NCBI RefSeq assembly: GCF_015234305.1
Contig: NZ_JADGMI010000007.1
Location: 62,001 to 126,000, forward strand
Source: Superficieibacter sp. 1612_C1
GTDB taxonomy: Bacteria; Pseudomonadota; Gammaproteobacteria; Enterobacterales; Enterobacteriaceae
DNA: 64,000 nucleotides
Direction: 5' to 3'
Shown here: positions 1 through 13,470 of the stretch, in pieces
How positions within the stretch are numbered: position 1 is the first letter of the stretch
Layout: each line of letters starts with the position of its first letter
Notes under the pieces: generated by a model
Databases searched by the model: none
What the model saw: only the letters and a program-made list of their open reading frames with translations
What the model was told of the DNA's origin: nothing
Position numbers and translations under genes: made by a program

Positions 1-20
1 TAAAGAGGTGTTTTTTTTAA

Positions 21-1190
21 TTATTGCCCGTCAAGCCCGCGAATAGGTTTAACCGTCGACCAGGCACGGCAGGACGGACAGTGCCAGTAAAGCGTATAGG
101 CCGTAAAACCGCATTTCTGACAGCGGAAACGCGGCTTACTGCGTATCTGCTCGCCGACCATGTCGCGCAGCACCATCAGGCTCTCTTTAGCCCGGCCCTC
201 TTCCGCTTCATTAAGGTGGTAGTCCATCAGCTTATGAAAAACACGCATTGTCGGGTGTTGCTGTAGATGACGCGTCACATAAACCTGCGCACTCTCCTGC
301 CCCTCGCGCTGCTCAACGATATCGGCCAGCATCAGTTCTGCTGTCGCGCCGACGTTCTCTTCTACGCAGCGATGTAAAAATGCAGCCCACTCATCATGAT
401 TGCCGAGCTGCTGATAGCAGGTTTGCAGCATCTCCAGCGTTTCGCTAACCAGTTCTTTATCCTGATTAATGACCCGCAGCAGGCTTTCAACCGCCTTTGC
501 ATATTCGCCTTTAGCCATGAATACGCGTCCCATCATGATGGAAATGCGGGCGCTATTACGATCGGCCGACGCGCCTTTTTTCAGCAACGTCATCGCTTTG
601 TCCATGTCGTCATTGCCCATTTGCTGAAGCGCAAGCTCGCAGTAAAAATGGGCAATTTCGCCACGATGTTTTTCTTTACCCAGCTTCACCAGACGCTCGG
701 CAACGTCGATGGCTTTTTGCCAGTCACTCGTCGCCTGCGCGATTTGCAGCAGTTGTTGCAGTGCGCTGATGCGAAAATCGGTTTCATCGACCAGCTGACT
801 GAACATATCCTCGGCGCGATCGTACATCCCCGCCGCCATGTAATCGCGGCCAAGTTGCTGTACCGCCAGCAGACGCTGATCGTAAGTCAGCGAGGCGCTT
901 TCCATTAAGGTCTGGTGAATACGGATGGCGCGATCCACCTCGCCGCGGGAGCGAAACAGGTTCCCAAGGGTGAGATGGGCCTCGACGGTGCCGGTATCCT
1001 CTTTTAACATATCGAGGAACAGATCCACCGCCTTATCCTGTTGGTTGCTTAACAGGAAGTTAACCCCGGTCACGTAGTCACGTGACAGGCGATTCGCGTC
1101 GTCCTGTTTGGACTGTTGTGCACTTCTGCGCCCCATGTACCACCCATAGGCAGCCGCAACGGGTAAAAGCAGAAACAACAACTCCAGCAT
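21..1190 (-). CDS. lapB: LapB, lipopolysaccharide assembly protein B (YciM)
   Basis: Inner-membrane TPR protein that adjusts lipopolysaccharide synthesis by controlling FtsH-dependent turnover of LpxC (family knowledge from E. coli). The 389-residue product has the usual family length. Residues 1-17 form one N-terminal membrane anchor, the middle is helical TPR repeats, and the C-terminus holds a rubredoxin-like metal knuckle with two CxxC pairs (CQKC near 358 and CPSC near 373). It is the second gene of the lapA-lapB unit, starting 6 bases after the lapA stop. The left edge of the window lies 20 bases past the stop, so the next gene is not seen. Confidence 0.96.
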   Translation of the reverse strand: MLELLFLLLPVAAAYGWYMGRRSAQQSKQDDANRLSRDYVTGVNFLLSNQQDKAVDLFLDMLKEDTGTVEAHLTLGNLFRSRGEVDRAIRIHQTLMESASLTYDQRLLAVQQLGRDYMAAGMYDRAEDMFSQLVDETDFRISALQQLLQIAQATSDWQKAIDVAERLVKLGKEKHRGEIAHFYCELALQQMGNDDMDKAMTLLKKGASADRNSARISIMMGRVFMAKGEYAKAVESLLRVINQDKELVSETLEMLQTCYQQLGNHDEWAAFLHRCVEENVGATAELMLADIVEQREGQESAQVYVTRHLQQHPTMRVFHKLMDYHLNEAEEGRAKESLMVLRDMVGEQIRSKPRFRCQKCGFTAYTLYWHCPSCRAWSTVKPIRGLDGQ

Positions 1191-1196
1191 AAATGA

Positions 1197-1502
1197 TTAT
1201 TCCTTCGCTACCGGTACGCCCGGCTCTGTCGGCGCTGGCGTGCTCAGGGTTTGATTTTCCAGACGCTTGAGTCTTCGTTCAGCATACAGCAGCGAGACGC
1301 GAAGGCGCAGCCAGAACAGGCCGCAGATTAACCAGCCGATGGCAAAGCCCGCAGCAAAGAGCGCTGCCAGCAACGTGGAGATTCTGAACTCTCCCTGCGC
1401 CAGCAAATAGTTGAAAGTCACCACCTGATCGTTTTGAGCACCTAACGTGACCGAGATGACGAAAATCGCTAATACCAATAAGAAAATGAGTAAATATTTC
1501 AC
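1197..1502 (-). CDS. lapA: LapA, small inner-membrane protein (YciS)
   Basis: Product of 101 residues with two hydrophobic segments (about 1-20 and 43-66) followed by a charged, coiled tail, the layout of E. coli LapA, which has almost the same length. It works with LapB in lipopolysaccharide assembly at the inner membrane. It lies directly upstream of lapB on the same strand, so co-transcription is expected. The 151 bases between it and pgpB hold its promoter; in E. coli this unit is heat-shock inducible, but I did not identify a sigma-32 site with confidence here. Confidence 0.95.
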   Translation of the reverse strand: MKYLLIFLLVLAIFVISVTLGAQNDQVVTFNYLLAQGEFRISTLLAALFAAGFAIGWLICGLFWLRLRVSLLYAERRLKRLENQTLSTPAPTEPGVPVAKE

Positions 1503-1653
1503 ATTACTTCCCGTTATGTGGTGTGAGCGTTTAAATAGTATGCAGCCTGGCGCTTCCAGCCTTATAAAGTACCATTTTCATGCTATAGACGAAATGGAAA
1601 AGCGTCACACCAGTGCTGGATTTAGGGGCGAATGAACAGATTTTCAACCCTTC

Positions 1654-2418
1654 TTAGCTTTTCTGCTCTCGTTCTTTGATTTCCCGGGCTTCTTCACCCG
1701 GTGGCGTCAGCGGGCCGCAGATACGCTGTGCCAGCCAAACGGCGACGGTTACCAGCAGCCAGGAAATCAGGGTCGCGACGACCAAATCGCGCGGCCAGTG
1801 CATCCCCAACATCATACGACTCCCCATCACCGCCGTGGCCCAGAGCAACAATACGGCGATGGTGATCCGGCGACGACGCGGCCATAACAGCCCTACGCCA
1901 AGCAGTGCCCAGCTTGCGGCAAAAAGCGTGTGGCCTGACGGAAAGGCAAAACCCGTCTCTTTTTGCCAGTGTTTACGCAAAAAAGGAGGGATATTGTCCT
2001 GTTCTGTCAGCAATTCTTTCACCATCTCGCCGCGTGCTTTACGTTTTAAAGTGTAGAACTCATCCACCGGAATATGATGGGTTTTTTCCAGCCACAGCAC
2101 AAAGGGTCGTGGCTCCTGCACCTGCTGTTTCACCCACGATTTCGCTCCCTGACCGATGAGGATTGCGCCTGCGAGGATCGCAAACAGCATAATGGCCGGA
2201 CGTAACCGAAAACGCAGACACCAGAAAAACCAGCCGCAAAGCACCACATGGGTAATAATCCCCCAGGGCTGAGTGACCGTTTCAGTGATCCAGTAGAGCG
2301 TTTTTAACCACCCGCTCGCCATTCCCGGCTCCCATCGCCATCCTGAGAGCCACACCGCAACAGGCATGATGAGTAAAAATGCTGCGCCTGCTGACGTGCG
2401 CCTGGCAATGGAAAACAT
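1654..2418 (-). CDS. pgpB: Phosphatidylglycerophosphatase B / undecaprenyl-PP phosphatase
   Basis: PAP2-family integral membrane phosphatase that acts on phosphatidylglycerophosphate and undecaprenyl pyrophosphate. The three PAP2 motifs are visible: a Lys...ArgPro motif (KQQVQEPRP region), PSGH, and SRx5HxxxD (SRMMLGMHWPRD). I place the start at 2418 (MFSIARR), preceded by AAGGAGAGA; this gives 254 residues as in E. coli. A longer in-frame reading to 2451 adds 11 residues without a better ribosome site. Several membrane helices are apparent. It is divergent from ribA across about 180 bases. Confidence 0.95.
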   Translation of the reverse strand: MFSIARRTSAGAAFLLIMPVAVWLSGWRWEPGMASGWLKTLYWITETVTQPWGIITHVVLCGWFFWCLRFRLRPAIMLFAILAGAILIGQGAKSWVKQQVQEPRPFVLWLEKTHHIPVDEFYTLKRKARGEMVKELLTEQDNIPPFLRKHWQKETGFAFPSGHTLFAASWALLGVGLLWPRRRRITIAVLLLWATAVMGSRMMLGMHWPRDLVVATLISWLLVTVAVWLAQRICGPLTPPGEEAREIKEREQKS

Positions 2419-2599
2419 ACTCTCTCCTTTTAACGTGGTTGCACAAATCATAACTGAAATTCAGCGTGGCGGCGCGGATAGCGCGTTTGTTCGCTTAATG
2501 TGCGTTCAAAATCGGGTAATTAGGAGAAGTTGAAAACATTGTGGCAAAATAGCGACATACAGAAGGCACGCAAGGTGCCCGCATAATCTGGAGAATCAC

Positions 2600-3190
2600 A
2601 TGCAGCTTAAACGAGTGGCAGAAGCCAAACTGCCAACCCCATGGGGCGATTTCCTGATGGTGGGATTTGAAGAACTGGCAACCGGGCAGGATCATGTTGC
2701 CCTGGTCTATGGCGATATTTCCGGGCAGACGCCGGTGCTGGCGCGGGTCCATTCAGAATGCCTGACCGGTGATGCCCTCTTCAGTTTGCGCTGCGACTGT
2801 GGCTTTCAACTGGAAGCCGCGTTAACGCATATTGCCGAAGAAGGCCGTGGCGTGCTGCTTTACCATCGGCAGGAAGGGCGTAATATTGGGCTGCTGAATA
2901 AGATCCGCGCGTATGCGTTGCAGGATCAGGGCTATGACACCGTGGAAGCCAACCATCAGTTAGGGTTTGCTGCCGATGAGCGCGACTTTACGCTGTGCGC
3001 CGATATGTTCAAGCTGCTGGGCGTGGATGAAGTTCGCCTGCTGACCAACAATCCGCTGAAAGTCGAAATTTTAACCGAAGCGGGAATTAATATTGTCGAG
3101 CGAGTTCCGCTGATTGTCGGCCGTAATCCAAATAACGAACATTACCTGGATACCAAAGCGGCGAAGATGGGGCATTTGTTGGGTAAGTAG
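2600..3190 (+). CDS. ribA: GTP cyclohydrolase II
   Basis: First committed enzyme of riboflavin synthesis: converts GTP to 2,5-diamino-6-ribosylamino-4-pyrimidinone phosphate, formate and pyrophosphate. The product has 196 residues, the E. coli length. The zinc ligands Cys54, Cys65 and Cys67 are present (HSEC and RCDC), and Asp126 and Arg128 of the catalytic site fall in the ADER motif. A GGAG-like site precedes the ATG. It is monocistronic and convergent with acnA, the two being separated by a REP/BIME cluster. Confidence 0.97.
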   Translation: MQLKRVAEAKLPTPWGDFLMVGFEELATGQDHVALVYGDISGQTPVLARVHSECLTGDALFSLRCDCGFQLEAALTHIAEEGRGVLLYHRQEGRNIGLLNKIRAYALQDQGYDTVEANHQLGFAADERDFTLCADMFKLLGVDEVRLLTNNPLKVEILTEAGINIVERVPLIVGRNPNNEHYLDTKAAKMGHLLGK

Positions 3191-3269
3191 GTTGTGGCAC
3201 GATGGTTGAGCGTGTTGCGGGAATCCGGGTGCGTACAGAGAGTCAATAATGGCTCCGGTGAGTGATTGT

Positions 3270-3501
3270 GCCGGGTGGCGATGCTGGTGCATCTTACCCG
3301 GCCTACAAACCCTACCATATCAGCGAGTTACACTATTATCGTAGGCCCGGTAAGCGCAGCGCCACCGGGCATCAGGGCGCGGTGCTGACGCCCATACCGG
3401 ATAATGCCGGGTGGCGGCTTCGCCTTACCCGGCCTACAAACTCCACAATATCAGCGAGTTACACTATTATCGTAGGCCCGGTAAGCGCAGCGCCACCGGG
3501 C
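3270..3501. repeat. REP/BIME cluster, two near-identical composite units
   Basis: Two units (about 3270-3371 and 3406-3501) each consist of a REP-like sequence (CCGGGTGGCG...TTACCCGGCCTACAAA), a short spacer containing TATCAGCGAGTTACACTATT, and an inverted REP (GTAGGCCCGGTAAGCGCAGC GCCACCGGGC). The spacer and the right-hand REP match in both units. It lies between the convergent ribA and acnA ends, a typical BIME position, where it may stabilise mRNA 3' ends or bind gyrase/IHF (family knowledge). Confidence 0.88.
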
Positions 3502-3515
3502 AGTTTCACAGCCGG

Positions 3516-6191
<2,676 letters not shown>

Positions 6192-6310
6192 AGCTCCTCC
6201 TTAATGACAGGGATTGCGATTCCCTGATTTTTTCCAGGGTTGCATTAAAGATAACACAAACATGTCGTAACGTTTTGATAACAACTCAAATTGATAAACG
6301 GCGGGAAATG

Positions 6311-6340
6311 AACAAGAAAAACCCGGCAGAAGCCGGGTCT
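6311..6340 (-). terminator. Rho-independent terminator after ymiC
   Basis: Hairpin ACCCGGC-AGAA-GCCGGGT (6321-6337) followed on the minus strand by TTTTTCTTG. It ends the ymiA/ymiC transcripts ahead of the acnA promoter region. Confidence 0.8.
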
Positions 6341-6347
6341 TAGAAGA

Positions 6348-6446
6348 TTAGTAAGTTAACATCCAGGCCAGTTGCGCCCAAAAGAGCACAGAGAACGACA
6401 GGACGCCCAGCCATGACCAGTATTTTGTATCGCTATTGTGATTCAT
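6348..6446 (-). CDS. ymiC: YmiC-like small membrane protein
   Basis: A 32-residue product with a short polar N-terminus (MNHNSDTKYWSW) and a single hydrophobic helix (about 12-30) ending in Tyr. The position between acnA and ymiA and the single-helix form match the small membrane protein annotated ymiC in E. coli; function unknown. No strong Shine-Dalgarno is visible, but the frame is exact and a good terminator follows. The symbol rests on position and character rather than on an alignment. Confidence 0.65.
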   Translation of the reverse strand: MNHNSDTKYWSWLGVLSFSVLFWAQLAWMLTY

Positions 6447-6553
6447 CTTTTACACCATAAGAGTGATTTGTTGCCCCTGTCCTTGCGGGCAGGGCTTATA
6501 TTGCTGTGGTGTATTTTTATAATGTTATTAAAGACGCACATTCAGGGTTTGAG

Positions 6554-6682
6554 TTAACCCCAGAATTTCCAGATTAGCAGCGCCAGCGCCACCCAGAACA
6601 GGGCCGAACCTACGAAGACGGCCCGCCACGCTTTGCGCTTGAGATCCGGCTCTCTTTTCGGCTGATCGCTCCCAGATGACAT
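6554..6682 (-). CDS. ymiA: YmiA-family small membrane protein
   Basis: A 42-residue protein: charged N-terminus (PKREPDLKRKAW) then one membrane helix (about 21-38) and a WKFWG tail, very like E. coli YmiA. The E. coli protein as I recall it has four more N-terminal residues, starting at an ATG that reads ACG here, so translation should begin at the next ATG (6682), which has GAGG eight bases upstream. Function unknown. It follows cysB on the same strand, but a terminator at 6774-6806 lies between them. Confidence 0.8.
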   Translation of the reverse strand: MSSGSDQPKREPDLKRKAWRAVFVGSALFWVALALLIWKFWG

Positions 6683-6773
6683 GACTAACCTCGTAAAATC
6701 GGTACTACTTATCATTTTCAGCACCAGCAATCGGCGTAAGCAATCTTAATTGAGATAAATCCTAATCAAAATT

Positions 6774-6806
6774 CGCAAAAAAATCCAGTGAAATTACCCA
6801 CTGGAT
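6774..6806 (-). terminator. cysB terminator
   Basis: Inverted repeat ATCCAGTG-AAATTACC-CACTGGAT (6783-6806). On the minus strand it runs into a T-rich tract (6776-6783), as expected for intrinsic termination after cysB. Confidence 0.78.
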
Positions 6807-6974
6807 CAATGGAATTATTCAATCTTTTGACCTGAAATAAATAATCGAAATGCCAAACTGGCGGGATGACAAAATTGTTACTACTTTGTTAAGTTTGGGC
6901 GGGCAAAGGCGGGGAGATAAGGCTTAATAACAACAAGGCCTCTCCGATGAAGAGAGACCATCGTCAGCAATAGA

Positions 6975-8015
<1,041 letters not shown>

Positions 8016-8082
8016 CTATAACCACTATATCATTTATAGCCACACTGTATAGATATGATTAAAAAATAATAATGAGAAATAT

Positions 8083-8107
8083 AAAAGGGCCGACAAGCGG
8101 CCCTTTT
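8083..8107 (-). terminator. topA terminator
   Basis: Perfect inverted repeat AAAAGGGCCG-ACAAG-CGGCCCTTTT between topA and the cysB promoter region. A-rich and T-rich flanks allow termination on the minus strand after topA. Confidence 0.85.
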
Positions 8108-8135
8108 GAGAGAGTTTACAGCGAGATACTGAGAG

Positions 8136-10733
8136 TTACTTCTTCCCTTCCACCCACTTACCATCGATGAAAAAGGCCGACCAGCCGGTCGCTTTGCCCT
8201 CTTTCTCAGCCGCAACATACTGCTGTTTAGTCTTACGGCTGAAACGGACGACCGTTTTGTTGCCTTCAGGATCCTGCTGGGGCGCATCGGCCAGATACCG
8301 CAGTTTCTCCGGCATACGATCGCGGAAGCGGTACAACTCCTCCACCAGCGGCGCACGCGTTTCGCGTGATTTCGGGAAGGTGTTGGCCGCGAGGAAGACG
8401 CCAGCCGCCCCGTCACGCAGAACAAAGTAGGCGTCCGATTTCTCGCACGGCAGTTCCGGCAGCGGTACCGGATCTTCCTTCGGCGGAGCCACTTCGCCGT
8501 TACGCAGGATCTTACGCGTGTTCTTACACTCTTCGTTGGTGCAGGCCATGTATTTGCCAAAACGCCCCATCTTCAGGTGCATTTCAGATCCGCATTTTTC
8601 ACACTCAACAATCGGGCCGTCGTACCCCTTGATGCGGAACTCGCCCTCTTCGATCTCATAACCGTCGCAGGTCGGGTTGTTACCACAGACATGCAGTTTG
8701 CGTTTCGGATCGATCAGGTAGCTGTCCATCGCGGTGCCGCATTTCTGGCAGCGATGTTTAGCGCGTAACGCGTTGGTTTCCGCATCGTCGCCTTCCAGCA
8801 CGTTGAGAACTTCGTTTTCCGGCACCAGGTTAATGGTGGTTTTGCAGCGCTCTTTCGGTGGCAGCGCATAGCCGGAACAGCCGAGGAAAACGCCGGTGCT
8901 GGCGGTACGAATACCCATTTTACGACCGCAGGTCGGACAGTCGATGCTGGTCAGCACCATCTGATTGGGCTGCATGCCCCCTTCAGTCGGATCTTTCTCT
9001 GCTGTCTGAAGCTGTTCGCTGAACTCGGCAAAAAAGATATCCAGCACCTTCTGCCATTCGGCTTCGTGGCGGGCGACCTGATCGAGCCGGTCTTCCATTT
9101 GCGCGGTGAAATCGAAATTCATCAGCTCGCGGAAATTATCCTTCAGGCGGTCGGTAACAATCTCACCCATCTTCTCGGCATAAAAACGGCGGCTTTCAAC
9201 CCGCACATAGCCACGATCCTGGATGGTGGAAATAATAGAGGCATAGGTCGACGGACGACCGATACCGCGTTTTTCCAGCTCTTTAACCAGCGAGGCTTCG
9301 CTAAAGCGTGCCGGCGGCTTGGTAAAGTGCTGTGCCGGGATGATATCGATCAGCGACAGCTCATCGCCCTGATTAACCGCAGGCAGAATACGATCTTCAT
9401 CACCCTTACGCAGCGCAGGCATGACTTTGGTCCAGCCGTCAAAACGCAGGATACGACCGCGCGCTTTCAGGCGGAAATCACCGGCTTTTACAGTTAGCGT
9501 GGTGGAATCGTACTGCGCAGGCGTCATCTGACAGGCCACGAACTGACGCCAGATCAGCTGATACAGCTTCTGCGCGTCGGTTTCCATGTCTTTCAGGGCG
9601 TCCGCTTCAACCGCTACATCGGAAGGACGAATGGCTTCGTGCGCTTCCTGAGAGTTGTCTTTACTGGCGTACTGATTCGGGTCCGCAGGCAAGTATTTTT
9701 TGCCAAACGTATCGCCAATGTAGCCGCGTACCATCTCCACCGCATCCTTACTCAGGTTGGTAGAATCGGTACGCATATAGGTGATATAGCCCGCTTCATA
9801 CAGACGCTGCGCCAGCATCATGGTTTTTTTCACCCCGTAGCCCAGACGGGTACTCGCCGCCTGTTGCAGCGTGGAGGTGATAAACGGCGCGCCGGGCTTG
9901 CTGCTGGTCGGTTTATCTTCCCGTTCCAGCACGCTGTAGCGGGCTTTTTCCAGCACGCTGACCGCCGCCATGGTGGTCTCGCGGTTTACCGGACGGAACG
10001 GTTTGTCATTCTGATGCGTCACCTGAAGCGGCAGAGAATCGCCGCCTGGGGTAGCAACATTGGCATCTACTTCCCAGAACTCTTCCGGGACAAACGCTTT
10101 GATCTCACGCTCACGCTCAACCACCAGACGCACGGCGACGGACTGAACACGTCCGGCCGACAGGCCACGGGCGATTTTCTTCCACAGCAGCGGAGAGACC
10201 ATATAGCCCACCACGCGGTCCATAAAACGACGCGCCTGCTGAGCGTTAACACGATCGATATTCAGCTCACCAGGCTTATCAAACGCCTGGCGGATCGCAT
10301 TTTTGGTAATTTCGTTAAACACCACACGACTGTAGCGTTTGTCATCTCCACCGATCACTTCCCGCAGGTGCCAGGCAATGGCTTCCCCTTCGCGGTCAAG
10401 GTCGGTTGCGAGATAGATGTGGTCGGCTTTTTCAGCCAGTTGTTTCAGTTCAGCGACAACCTTTTCTTTCCCCGGGAGCACTTCATACTGCGCCTCCCAG
10501 TGATTCCACGGGTCAATCCCCATGCGGTTGACGAGCGCGCCGCGTTCATCCTTTTTGGGCTTTTTGGCCGTTTTGGTGGAGGCAGAGTCAGCGCTCTTTT
10601 TGGCGGCTGAGCCACTGGTCGGCAAATCGCGGATATGACCGACGCTGGATTTCACCACGTAGTCATTACCCAGATACTTATTGATCGTTTTGGCTTTTGC
10701 CGGGGACTCAACGATAACGAGAGCTTTACCCAT
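8136..10733 (-). CDS. topA: DNA topoisomerase I (omega protein)
   Basis: Type IA topoisomerase that relaxes negative supercoils. The start at 10733 ([14 protein letters not shown]) gives 865 residues as in E. coli; two codons further upstream is an alternative ATG. The TOPRIM domain ([10 protein letters not shown]) is near 110, the catalytic Tyr lies in YMRTDS near 319, and three C-terminal Cys4 zinc ribbons follow ([22 protein letters not shown]), ending in basic ribbon-like domains. Transcribed alone, with a long upstream region shared with the divergent yciN. Confidence 0.97.
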   Translation of the reverse strand: MGKALVIVESPAKAKTINKYLGNDYVVKSSVGHIRDLPTSGSAAKKSADSASTKTAKKPKKDERGALVNRMGIDPWNHWEAQYEVLPGKEKVVAELKQLAEKADHIYLATDLDREGEAIAWHLREVIGGDDKRYSRVVFNEITKNAIRQAFDKPGELNIDRVNAQQARRFMDRVVGYMVSPLLWKKIARGLSAGRVQSVAVRLVVEREREIKAFVPEEFWEVDANVATPGGDSLPLQVTHQNDKPFRPVNRETTMAAVSVLEKARYSVLEREDKPTSSKPGAPFITSTLQQAASTRLGYGVKKTMMLAQRLYEAGYITYMRTDSTNLSKDAVEMVRGYIGDTFGKKYLPADPNQYASKDNSQEAHEAIRPSDVAVEADALKDMETDAQKLYQLIWRQFVACQMTPAQYDSTTLTVKAGDFRLKARGRILRFDGWTKVMPALRKGDEDRILPAVNQGDELSLIDIIPAQHFTKPPARFSEASLVKELEKRGIGRPSTYASIISTIQDRGYVRVESRRFYAEKMGEIVTDRLKDNFRELMNFDFTAQMEDRLDQVARHEAEWQKVLDIFFAEFSEQLQTAEKDPTEGGMQPNQMVLTSIDCPTCGRKMGIRTASTGVFLGCSGYALPPKERCKTTINLVPENEVLNVLEGDDAETNALRAKHRCQKCGTAMDSYLIDPKRKLHVCGNNPTCDGYEIEEGEFRIKGYDGPIVECEKCGSEMHLKMGRFGKYMACTNEECKNTRKILRNGEVAPPKEDPVPLPELPCEKSDAYFVLRDGAAGVFLAANTFPKSRETRAPLVEELYRFRDRMPEKLRYLADAPQQDPEGNKTVVRFSRKTKQQYVAAEKEGKATGWSAFFIDGKWVEGKK

Positions 10734-11132
10734 ATTCACCTTTACCTAATTTGATTCTTCCAGGAATACATCGCACGTTGATTCACGTACTGAAGACAAT
10801 GAGCCGTTGATATTGCGACTCGTCCAGCAGAGATCAACCCCTCAGCCCAACAGCCTGAAACGAACGTTGTCACAGGTGGCTGAGTTACATCGCTTTTCTA
10901 AGCTACGGTGATATAGCACGACGAACTTTCGGTCGAATGTCAAGCAAATCTGTTGCCAGATTATCGAAAGGGTCTCACTGTACCTGATAAAATACGTTAC
11001 GCAACTTTATTAGCATGCAAAAACAAATCCCGCCAGCCGATAGCGCTGAGGATCCCCCTGTTTTTCTGGGGGAATATTTGCCCGCGAGCCGCGCAGGACG
11101 TAGACTATCGCCAGTTTGCTAAGGAGTAAAAA
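10734..11132. promoter_or_regulatory. Divergent topA/yciN regulatory region
   Basis: A 399-base stretch without a convincing gene. It should hold the several topA promoters, which in E. coli include sigma-32 and sigma-S forms, and the yciN promoter. A small hairpin TCCCCC...GGGGGA (11053-11073) lies 60 bases before yciN. I could not assign individual promoters with confidence. Confidence 0.5.
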
Positions 11133-11384
11133 ATGAAAAGTGAAACTCAACCTATCGATCGTCAGACGCTGCTGGCAAAAGCAAATCAGCTTATCCGCGA
11201 GCATGAAGATACGATGGCGGGCATCGAAGCCACGGGGGTGACCCAGCGTAACGGCGTGCTGGTATTCAGCGGCGAGTATTATCTTGATGAGCAGGGCCTG
11301 CCGACCGGCAAAAGCACCGCGGTATTTAACATGTTTAAATACCTGGCGCATGAGCTGTCAGAGAAATATCACCTGGTCGATTAG
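11133..11384 (+). CDS. yciN: YciN, DUF2498 protein
   Basis: Conserved 83-residue cytosolic protein of unknown function, the same length as E. coli YciN and strongly alike over the full length (for example [16 protein letters not shown] and LSEKYHLVD). An AAGGAG site sits eight bases before the ATG. It is divergent from topA and convergent with sohB. No catalytic motif or membrane segment is evident. Confidence 0.93.
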   Translation: MKSETQPIDRQTLLAKANQLIREHEDTMAGIEATGVTQRNGVLVFSGEYYLDEQGLPTGKSTAVFNMFKYLAHELSEKYHLVD

Positions 11385-11398
11385 TGCGGTCTAAATGC

Positions 11399-11422
11399 GC
11401 CGGGCAGCGAATGCCGCCCGGC
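11399..11422. terminator. REP-like hairpin between yciN and sohB
   Basis: GCCGGGC-AGCGAATGCC-GCCCGGC sits between two convergent genes. It can serve both as a transcription stop and as a REP fragment, since its sequence resembles the REP stems at 3270-3501; no long T tract follows. Confidence 0.6.
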
Positions 11423-11429
11423 CTGACCA

Positions 11430-12476
11430 TCAGTTCAAAGGCTGTTGCCCACGCTGCCACCAGCGCAGCAGCAGACGATCGGCACTCTCTGCCGCGCTGC
11501 CGGTAAAGCGGTCCATCAGTTTTTTACGTTGCAGGAAGCGGACGTTCAATACTTCTCGCCCTTCCATCAGCCCCAGCAGCAGTTCATCGCTGGTACTCAC
11601 GGCGTCGACCAGACCATTGCCCTGCGCCTGGGTGCCGTACCAGTGTTCACCGGTTGCCACCTGCTCAATGTCCAGCGTCGGGCGCATCCGCTTAACGAAA
11701 TCTTTAAACAACACATGCGTTTCGTTCAGATCTTCGCGGAATTTCTGTCGCCCTTCTTCGGTATTCTCACCGAGCAGGGTCAGGGTGCGCTTGTACTGGC
11801 CTGCGGTATGCAGTTCGATATCAATGTCTTTGCTCTTGAGGAAGCGGTTGAAGTTAGGCACCTGGGCCACCACGCCGATAGAACCAATAATCGCAAAGGG
11901 CGCGCTGACAATTTTATCTGCCACGCAGGCCATCATGTAGCCGCCGCTGGCTGCCACTTTATCCACTGCCACCGTCAGCGGGATCTGCCGGTCACGAATT
12001 CGCTGTAACTGAGAAGCCGCAAGCCCGTAGCCGTGTACCACACCGCCCGGACTTTCAAGACGTAAAACCACCTGGTCTTCCGGCTTAACGACAGACAGTA
12101 CGGCGGTCACCTCTTCACGCAGCGAGTTCACTTCGTGGGCGTCCATACTGCCTTTAAAATCCAGCACCCATTCGCGCGGTTTGCCGGAAGCGGTATCCTG
12201 GCCCAGCTTGGCCTTCATTTTGGCGGCTTTCGCTTCCTGCTTACGCTTTTTCTTTTGCGCTTTATGCCACTGTTTTTGCTGATGCTCATCAAGCAGTGAC
12301 GCTGACATATTTTCCTGCATCTCTTTGTACTGCTCGCTGAGATTCGTTACGCGCAATTCCCCACGCTGACGTTTGCGCTGCGTCAGATTGACAATCAGTA
12401 CCGCAATAACGGCTATCGCCACGACCACCGTGACAATCTTTGCCAAAAACAGGCCATATTGAGAGAGTAATTCCAC
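11430..12476 (-). CDS. sohB: SohB, inner-membrane S49 serine peptidase
   Basis: Signal peptide peptidase-like S49 protease, first found as a multicopy suppressor of htrA (degP). The 348-residue product has an N-terminal membrane helix (about 10-31), a charged Lys/Gln-rich linker (50-95) and the S49 domain. Nucleophile Ser177 lies in AASGGY and the general-base Lys229 in AGQYKR, matching the Ser/Lys dyad of E. coli SohB. It is convergent with yciN and divergent from yciK. Confidence 0.95.
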   Translation of the reverse strand: MELLSQYGLFLAKIVTVVVAIAVIAVLIVNLTQRKRQRGELRVTNLSEQYKEMQENMSASLLDEHQQKQWHKAQKKKRKQEAKAAKMKAKLGQDTASGKPREWVLDFKGSMDAHEVNSLREEVTAVLSVVKPEDQVVLRLESPGGVVHGYGLAASQLQRIRDRQIPLTVAVDKVAASGGYMMACVADKIVSAPFAIIGSIGVVAQVPNFNRFLKSKDIDIELHTAGQYKRTLTLLGENTEEGRQKFREDLNETHVLFKDFVKRMRPTLDIEQVATGEHWYGTQAQGNGLVDAVSTSDELLLGLMEGREVLNVRFLQRKKLMDRFTGSAAESADRLLLRWWQRGQQPLN

Positions 12477-12708
12477 GCTTCCACCTTGGTTAAAATCATT
12501 TAACGTCTGGCCCCAGTGTACAACACCCTTTCCGCCTCGTCTCGGGTCGTCAGTTCTCGTTGCGAGGCGGCTTCAGAAAAATGTCCCCGCGAATGAAATG
12601 GTTGCAAAGTGTGAATGAGGCAGCATGCTCTCCCTCTGGCCGATTGAATTCACGCGCTTTTTAAGGCATAAACCCCTTTTATGACCCGCCGTAAGCAGGA
12701 GAAACGTC

Positions 12709-13470
12709 GTGCACTACCAACCGCAACGCGACTTACTACAAAACCATATCATCCTCGTCACCGGGGCCAGCGACGGCATCGGTCGTGAAGCGGCGCTGAC
12801 CTACTCCCGCTATGGGGCAAGAGTGATCCTCCTCGGGCGAAATGAGCAAAAACTGCGTGCCGTTGCCGGATGCATTACGGAGGAAGGCGGCATACCCGCG
12901 GCGTGGTTTACCCTGGATCTGTTGACCTGTACGCCGCAGGCCTGTCAGCAACTGGCGGAAAAAATCGCAGTGCACTACCCCCGTCTTGATGGCGTACTGC
13001 ACAATGCCGGTCTGCTGGGCGACGTGGCCCCGATGAGCGAGCAAAAACCGGAAGTCTGGCAGCAGGTGATGCAGGTTAACGTCAACGGCACGTTTATGCT
13101 GACTCAGGCATTGCTTCCTTTATTACTTAAATCCGAAGCCGGTTCGCTGGTATTTACCTCTTCAAGCGTTGGCCGTCAGGGTCGTGCGCACTGGGGGGCG
13201 TATGCCGCCTCAAAATTTGCCACTGAAGGCATGATGCAGGTGCTGGCGGAGGAGTATCAAAACGCGCCGCTGCGTGTGAATTGCATCAACCCTGGCGGAA
13301 CGCGTACCGGTATGCGTGCCAGCGCATTTCCGAGTGAAGATCCGCTCAAACTGAAAACGCCTGCCGATATTATGCCGTTGTATCTGTGGTTGATGGGCGA
13401 TGACAGCCGCCGTAAAACCGGCATGACCTTCGATGCCCAGCCGGGGCGCAAACCGGGAATATCACAATGA
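12709..13470 (+). CDS. yciK: YciK, short-chain dehydrogenase/reductase
   Basis: SDR-family oxidoreductase of 253 residues with the Rossmann motif TGASDGIG (about 19-26), the NAG motif (HNAGLLG), catalytic Ser in TSSSVG and the YAASK catalytic pair. The physiological substrate is not established. It starts at GTG (12709) behind CAGGAG; no ATG fits the family length. Its stop overlaps the btuR start (ATGA), so the two are translationally coupled, as in E. coli. Confidence 0.95.
   Translation: MHYQPQRDLLQNHIILVTGASDGIGREAALTYSRYGARVILLGRNEQKLRAVAGCITEEGGIPAAWFTLDLLTCTPQACQQLAEKIAVHYPRLDGVLHNAGLLGDVAPMSEQKPEVWQQVMQVNVNGTFMLTQALLPLLLKSEAGSLVFTSSSVGRQGRAHWGAYAASKFATEGMMQVLAEEYQNAPLRVNCINPGGTRTGMRASAFPSEDPLKLKTPADIMPLYLWLMGDDSRRKTGMTFDAQPGRKPGISQ

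Noticed and set aside
3270-3501. Regularly spaced repeats considered as a CRISPR array
   Set aside because: Only two units, palindromic REP stems and no variable spacers or cas genes.
6461-6553. Hairpin GCCCTGCCCGCAAGGACAGGGGC between ymiC and ymiA as a terminator
   Set aside because: No T tract follows on the minus strand; it may just be a structured intergenic spacer.
9639-10610. Long open frame on the plus strand (323 codons) inside topA
   Set aside because: Exactly antisense to the conserved topA gene, no ribosome site and low-complexity His/Arg-rich composition typical of reverse-frame reading of a GC-rich gene.
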